From Gammaproteobacteria bacterium 42_54_T18 (lineage in GTDB: Bacteria; Pseudomonadota; Gammaproteobacteria; Pseudomonadales; Ketobacteraceae): DNA of 64,000 nucleotides. The stretch lies in NCBI GenBank assembly GCA_002163245.1, contig MAAL01000054.1:113950-177949 (forward strand). Direction: 5' to 3'. A program made the position numbers and the translations under genes. The notes below the pieces were generated by a model. That model was not told the DNA's origin, searched no databases, and saw nothing but the letters and a program-made list of their open reading frames with translations. The number at the start of each line of letters is the position of its first letter. Position 1 is the first letter of the stretch. Positions 60,038 through 64,000 of this stretch are shown one piece after another.

Positions 60038-62719
60038 ATGGATGACGTACACAGTGCTTTGCGAGAGGATGTACGGTTACTGGGTGATTTGTTAGGAGAA
60101 ACCCTTAGGGACCAGGAGGGGCCTTGGTTATTGGAACTCGTCGAAGAAATCCGTTTGTTGGCAAAAAATGCAAGGTCTGGCCATCAAGATAAGGCCGATG
60201 AGCTCGTTCAAAAGCTTGCTGCATTAGATGACAGTCAGTGGGTACCTGTGGCTCGTGCTTTTAGTCATTTCTTAAATTTAGCAAATATTGCAGAGCAGTA
60301 TCACCGTGTGCGCCGCCGAAGGGGCCATGGGCAGGGTTCTAAAGGTGACGTGAAGGCGAAAGAAGCAACGTTAGACGACGTTATACCTAGATTATTAAAA
60401 CAAGGTATTACTCCAGAGAGTATATCTACCACGTTAGCGACCATGTCGGTTGACCTGGTACTAACTGCTCACCCCACCGAAGTAACACGCCGTACGTTGA
60501 TTCGAAAATACGACGAGATGAGCGACTGTCTTCATCGGCTTGACTCAGTGATGCTGACATCCAACGAACGGGACTCCGTGCTGGATGAGTTACGCCGAAA
60601 GATAGTATCGGCATGGCACACTGATGAAATTAGAACCGATAAGCCGACACCGATAGATGAAGCGCGATGGGGTTTTGTCAGTATTGAGCAATATTTATGG
60701 CAGGCCGTTCCGAAACATCTTCGTGAAATGGATAGGGTGTTAGCAACTCACGATTTGCCAGCATTGCCATTAGCTTCAATACCAGTTCATTTTTCATCGT
60801 GGATGGGAGGGGATAGGGATGGAAATCCAAACGTAACGTCCCGAGTGACCGAGGAGGTTTTGTTGTTAGCGCGCTGGATGGCTGCTGATTTGTTGCGCAA
60901 CGATTTGGCAACATTACACAGTGAGCTGTCGATGCAAGATTGCAGCGATGATTTGTTGGATGAAGTAAAGCGATTACAGGAGACCGGGAAAACTAGGGAA
61001 CCTTATCGCGTTATCTTGAAGCAATTGCGTCAGCGTATTGATGATACGTTAGCTTGGGCTGAATCAGAGTTGGCGGGACGTTTTTATGATGGTCCAATGC
61101 CTGTGTTGCATGCTAGTGAATTGTTACGCCCCTTAATGTTGTGCTTTGACTCGTTGAACACCTGCGGAATGATGGCTATTGCTCAAGGCGAATTGCTGGA
61201 TACGATTCGCCGGTTACACTGTTTTGGTGTGACATTGCTGAAGTTGGATATTCGACAAGAAAGTACGCGGCATGCAGATGTCATGCATTGTGTGACGCAG
61301 CACCTTGGTCTTGGGGCCTACCATGACTGGAGCGAAGAGGATAAGCAGCAGTTTTTGATTGATGAGTTAAAAAGTAATCGTCCGCTGATTCCAGGTGATT
61401 TGCCTGCATCAGATGACATAAAAGAAGTGCTTGGCACGTTTACCGCAATCGCCCGTCAGTCAAGTGATGCGTTGGGAGCCTATGTGATTTCCATGGCAAC
61501 TCACCCTTCGGATGTGTTAGCCGTTATCCTTTTGCAAAAAGAGGTAGGCGTTAAATCCTACATGCGGGTAGTACCGTTGTTTGAGACGTTGTCTGACCTG
61601 TTGGGGGCGAATGGCACCCTTAACGCGTTGCTTGCAATTCCATGGTATCGAGAGCATATCCAGGGCAAGCAGGAAATAATGATTGGTTATTCTGATTCTG
61701 CCAAAGATGCGGGTTTTATGGCTGCGTCATGGGCGCAATACCAAACGCAGGAAAAGTTGGTGGCTACGGCAAAAAAACATGATGTGCATTTAACGTTGTT
61801 CCATGGGAGGGGAGGTTCCGCAAGCCGTGGTGGAGCGCCTTCTTATGAGGCTATCCTGTCCCAACCGGCGGGCTCAGTGAATGGATCTTTACGAGTGACG
61901 GAGCAAGGTGAAGTTATTCGATCGAAATTTAGTCCTGAAGGTGTGGCGATTCGTACTTTAGAGCTTTATGTGTCGGCCACGTTAGAAGCTACTTTGTTGC
62001 CACCAAAAGAGCCGAAGCAAGAGTGGCGAGAGCAGATGGATGTGATGGCCGAAACGGCGTTGAATACTTATCGGCAGGTTATTCGGCAGGATAAGCGGTT
62101 TATCCCTTATTTTCGTTCGGCAACCCCGGAGCAGGAATTGCAACGATTAGCGTTAGGAAGTCGCCCGGCAAAACGTAAGGCATCAGGGGGAGTGGAGTCT
62201 TTAAGGGCTATACCCTGGGTGTTTGCCTGGACTCAAATGCGATTAATGTTACCCGCATGGCTGGGTACTGGGGCTGCGTTAAATGAAGCGCTTCAGCAGG
62301 GTAAGTCAGAAGAATTACGTGAAATGCTACAACAATGGCCGTATTTTAATATGTTTTTTAGCATGCTGGAGATGGTTTTAGCGAAAGGGGATTTGGCTAT
62401 TGCATCTTATTATGAGCAGCGTTTGGCTACAGCAGAGAATAAAACCTTGGGAGAAGAGTTAAGGGCGCGGTTTGTTGATGCAGTGGACATTACAAAAACG
62501 GTATTGGATCGCTCGGTGTTGTTACAGAGTAACCCTGTAATTCGCCACTCTATAAAGGTAAGAAACCCTTATTTGGACCCACTACACGTGTTGCAGGTTG
62601 AATTAATGAAAAGAGCCAGGGAGGTAGAGGGTAAAGGTGAGCAAGTTTGCCCTGATTTGTCAAAAGCCTTGATGGTAACCATGACCGGAATTGCTGCGGG
62701 GATGCGTAATACGGGTTGA
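60038..62719 (+). CDS. ppc: Phosphoenolpyruvate carboxylase
   Basis: The 893-residue protein is full length for the bacterial family. It has VLTAHPTEVTRRT (about residues 144-156, with the catalytic histidine), SSWMGGDRDGNPNVT (about 255), the FHGRGGSASRGGAPS glycine-rich loop (about 590), and the ending MRNTG, typical of the allosteric C-terminus. The enzyme makes oxaloacetate from phosphoenolpyruvate and bicarbonate to refill the citric acid cycle, in the cytoplasm. AAGG precedes the ATG by 8 bases. Only 9 bases separate it from the DISM receptor gene, an unusual pairing for ppc. Confidence 0.97.
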   Translation: MDDVHSALREDVRLLGDLLGETLRDQEGPWLLELVEEIRLLAKNARSGHQDKADELVQKLAALDDSQWVPVARAFSHFLNLANIAEQYHRVRRRRGHGQGSKGDVKAKEATLDDVIPRLLKQGITPESISTTLATMSVDLVLTAHPTEVTRRTLIRKYDEMSDCLHRLDSVMLTSNERDSVLDELRRKIVSAWHTDEIRTDKPTPIDEARWGFVSIEQYLWQAVPKHLREMDRVLATHDLPALPLASIPVHFSSWMGGDRDGNPNVTSRVTEEVLLLARWMAADLLRNDLATLHSELSMQDCSDDLLDEVKRLQETGKTREPYRVILKQLRQRIDDTLAWAESELAGRFYDGPMPVLHASELLRPLMLCFDSLNTCGMMAIAQGELLDTIRRLHCFGVTLLKLDIRQESTRHADVMHCVTQHLGLGAYHDWSEEDKQQFLIDELKSNRPLIPGDLPASDDIKEVLGTFTAIARQSSDALGAYVISMATHPSDVLAVILLQKEVGVKSYMRVVPLFETLSDLLGANGTLNALLAIPWYREHIQGKQEIMIGYSDSAKDAGFMAASWAQYQTQEKLVATAKKHDVHLTLFHGRGGSASRGGAPSYEAILSQPAGSVNGSLRVTEQGEVIRSKFSPEGVAIRTLELYVSATLEATLLPPKEPKQEWREQMDVMAETALNTYRQVIRQDKRFIPYFRSATPEQELQRLALGSRPAKRKASGGVESLRAIPWVFAWTQMRLMLPAWLGTGAALNEALQQGKSEELREMLQQWPYFNMFFSMLEMVLAKGDLAIASYYEQRLATAENKTLGEELRARFVDAVDITKTVLDRSVLLQSNPVIRHSIKVRNPYLDPLHVLQVELMKRAREVEGKGEQVCPDLSKALMVTMTGIAAGMRNTG

Positions 62720-62793
62720 TTGTTAGTCTTAGTGGTATTTCTAATTAAGGGATTGAGCTTAAGTTGTTATTTGTCTTTTCACCTGGTTTAATG

Positions 62794-62814
62794 CCTGCCT
62801 ATAACCTAGGCAGG
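62794..62814. other. Hairpin in the gap after ppc
   Basis: CCTGCCTA (62794-62801) and TAGGCAGG (62807-62814) form a perfect 8-bp stem around TAACC. No T-run follows on either strand, so it is not a standard terminator. It could be a factor-dependent end of the ppc transcript or a leader structure of the next gene. Confidence 0.35.
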
Positions 62815-62876
62815 AAACCAACCGAGATGTTGCTTGTCTATAAGCAGAATAAAACGACTTTTGGAGTTTGAAAAGA

Positions 62877-63740
62877 ATGGGAATGTCTCGCTGGTGGATG
62901 TTGGGTGCTGTTTTACCGTTGGTAGCAGGGTGTGGAGGGGGTAGTTCGAGTACAGATGATCGGCTTCGGTTTGCCATTAATTATCAAATGAGCGCGCAAA
63001 ACATTGTTGAGGTTGTGGATGATATCGCAACAATATCTAAGGTTGATGCTACTTGTAGTTCGACTAACAATGAGTCGGATGTGGACGTTACTAGGACTCT
63101 TGATTTAGGCGTTGATGATATTTTAATTGAATTTAATGCGGAGTGGGTTAACAACGACCTAGGCGAGCAGGGGGTGTTGGTTAAGGGGGATGGTTTTAAG
63201 GTTGTCGTATACAGCCTTGATGATGATGGCGGTAGGGTCGAGGAACCGGGGGTGGGGATTTGGAATACTTATATTGATTATTTTGCAGAAGATGATGAAA
63301 AACAGTATTTTGAATCTGAATCTGAATCGCTGATAGAGCTTGGTGATACGTCGGATACGCCTGCAACTTACGATTGTAATAATGTCAACGGTAGGGCTGA
63401 CGAAGATGAAGTTGAAGGGGCTTCTCTTCCTAAAGTTTACATACACTCGGTTGGGGAATTGATTGTTGTAGAAAGTAATGAAACGGTAGCTGCTGTGCCT
63501 CAGAGTGAAACCATACCGGCTACTAGGGAAAGTCTTTGGGGTGAGATACCTTATAGGAGTGGTGCAGGGGGGTACTTTTGGTGGGGTTTTGATTTGAATG
63601 GGGATGAAGTTCCGGTTGATACAAGCTATGAAGCGGATGTTGAGGTGACCATATGTCTGACTGACGAAGGCTGTGAGGCTTTAATAAGGACGTTTAAGTT
63701 CAAATTAGTAGAAAAGGTGGTAACAGAAGAAACAACGTAG
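62877..63740 (+). CDS. Acidic lipoprotein of unknown function
   Basis: ATG at 62877 (MGMSRWWM) has GGAG ten bases upstream; the TTG at 62868 is too close to that site. A lipobox VAGC (Cys about 19) followed by a Gly/Ser linker marks a lipoprotein without an Asp+2 retention signal, so an outer-membrane location is likely. The 287-residue protein is strongly acidic (many Asp/Glu, including DDDGG and EDDEK stretches), contains several cysteines that could form disulfides, and seems to be built of beta strands. I do not recognise a family. It lies between ppc and a strong stable-RNA promoter region. Confidence 0.7.
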   Translation: MGMSRWWMLGAVLPLVAGCGGGSSSTDDRLRFAINYQMSAQNIVEVVDDIATISKVDATCSSTNNESDVDVTRTLDLGVDDILIEFNAEWVNNDLGEQGVLVKGDGFKVVVYSLDDDGGRVEEPGVGIWNTYIDYFAEDDEKQYFESESESLIELGDTSDTPATYDCNNVNGRADEDEVEGASLPKVYIHSVGELIVVESNETVAAVPQSETIPATRESLWGEIPYRSGAGGYFWWGFDLNGDEVPVDTSYEADVEVTICLTDEGCEALIRTFKFKLVEKVVTEETT

Positions 63741-63747
63741 AATGTGG

Positions 63748-63780
63748 TTGACTATAAAGATAAGGTCTCTATAATGCGCC
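63748..63780 (+). promoter_or_regulatory. Strong promoter with GC-rich discriminator, stable-RNA type (first of two)
   Basis: TTGACT (63748-63753) and a perfect TATAAT (63770-63775) are 16 bases apart. GCGCCCC follows at once, the GC-rich discriminator typical of stringently controlled rRNA and tRNA promoters. No protein gene follows in the window. Confidence 0.75.
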
Positions 63781-63782
63781 CC

Positions 63783-63833
63783 ACTTCGAACGGAAAGCAT
63801 CAGGCTTTAAGCCAGAAAGCAGAGGTTCGAAGT
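63783..63833 (+). repeat. Nested inverted repeat between the tandem promoters
   Basis: ACTTCGAAC (63783-63791) and GTTCGAAGT (63825-63833) are perfect 9-bp arms around a 33-base loop that contains its own palindrome GGCTTTAAGCC (63803-63813). It would fold at the very 5' end of RNA from the first promoter. The GTTCGAA motif mimics a tRNA T-loop, but no tRNA cloverleaf can be built. Confidence 0.6.
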
Positions 63834-63871
63834 TGCTTTATAAAGGTTTGAAATATAACTGAAATAAAGCA

Positions 63872-63899
63872 TTGACGGAAAGGGAAGTCGCTGTATAAT
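63872..63899 (+). promoter_or_regulatory. Second strong stable-RNA type promoter
   Basis: TTGACG (63872-63877), a 16-base spacer and TATAAT (63894-63899), followed by TCGCGCTC. The tandem arrangement about 124 bases apart, with a non-coding leader afterwards, is that of rRNA operons. The structural RNA would start beyond the right edge. Confidence 0.75.
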
Positions 63900-63961
63900 T
63901 CGCGCTCTCTTGAAGGGTAAGGCAGGCAGAGATGCTGGTGTTGCACTTCAACGTTAAGCTC

Positions 63962-63990
63962 TTGAAAGGCTTCGAAAAAAAGACTTTCAA
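63962..63990 (+). other. Leader stem-loop downstream of the promoters
   Basis: TTGAAAG (63962-63968) can pair with CTTTCAA (63984-63990), with an A-rich loop. It sits in the presumed rRNA leader and may be a processing or antitermination element. No exact boxA sequence is recognised. The window ends 10 bases later. Confidence 0.4.
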
Positions 63991-64000
63991 AAAGAGGTTG

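Noticed and set aside
63783..63833. tRNA gene suggested by GTTCGAA
   Set aside because: The flanks of the putative T-loop do not pair as a tRNA arm and there is no acceptor or anticodon stem. The motif is explained by a 9-bp inverted repeat.

Overview
The window looks like the chromosome of a marine-type gammaproteobacterium. The evidence is a ligA–transglycosylase–YheU gene order, a bifunctional mnmC, a full-length ppc, GlyGly-CTERM-type protein tails and fairly AT-rich coding DNA. The genus cannot be read from the sequence.

Positions 1-2.6 kb are the end of a mobile element: a large tyrosine-recombinase-like gene, plus the start of a second overlapping gene that runs off the left edge. The element abuts a ligA fragment that has lost its N-terminal catalytic part. 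The rest of the ligA operon (SLT lipoprotein, YheU) follows, with a clear terminator. From 5.2 to 14.5 kb lie genes with a lipid and surface theme: a secreted lipase with a GlyGly-CTERM-like tail, a PlsC-type acyltransferase, a GXWXG/DUF4334-like protein, an alpha/beta hydrolase, a large lipoprotein hydrolase, and a REC-PAS-GGDEF-EAL regulator.

The centrepiece is 14.6-48.4 kb, a biosynthetic gene cluster. It has a divergent MMPL/RND exporter, a type II thioesterase, a fatty acyl-AMP ligase fused to an ACP, a two-module PKS (KS-AT-KR-ACP / KS-AT-DH-ER-KR-ACP), a one-module PKS whose AT has decayed (KS-AT0-KR-ACP), and a final protein ordered docking-C-relic A-AMP ligase-KR-carrier-TE. These are followed by a secreted alpha/beta hydrolase fused to a four-helix membrane domain, an outer-membrane barrel protein and a LolA-like periplasmic protein. 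Collinear reading predicts a fatty acid activated as an adenylate and extended three times to a 3,7-dihydroxy acyl chain. It would then be condensed with an acid that is activated and keto-reduced on the last module, released by the TE, and moved across the envelope by the RND, periplasmic and barrel proteins. The logic resembles mycobacterial FAAL-PKS-MmpL lipid clusters. I do not recognise it as a known compound.

From 48.4 to 60 kb there is a signalling cluster with three 7TMR-DISM receptors: two hybrid histidine kinases and one receptor with no kinase. A NarL/LuxR response regulator lies between the last two. mnmC and an AEC-type transporter broken by an 8-bp tandem duplication are embedded in this region. 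From 60 to 64 kb come ppc, an acidic lipoprotein of unknown function, and two strong tandem promoters with stem-loops that look like the front of a stable-RNA (probably rRNA) operon beginning beyond the right edge.
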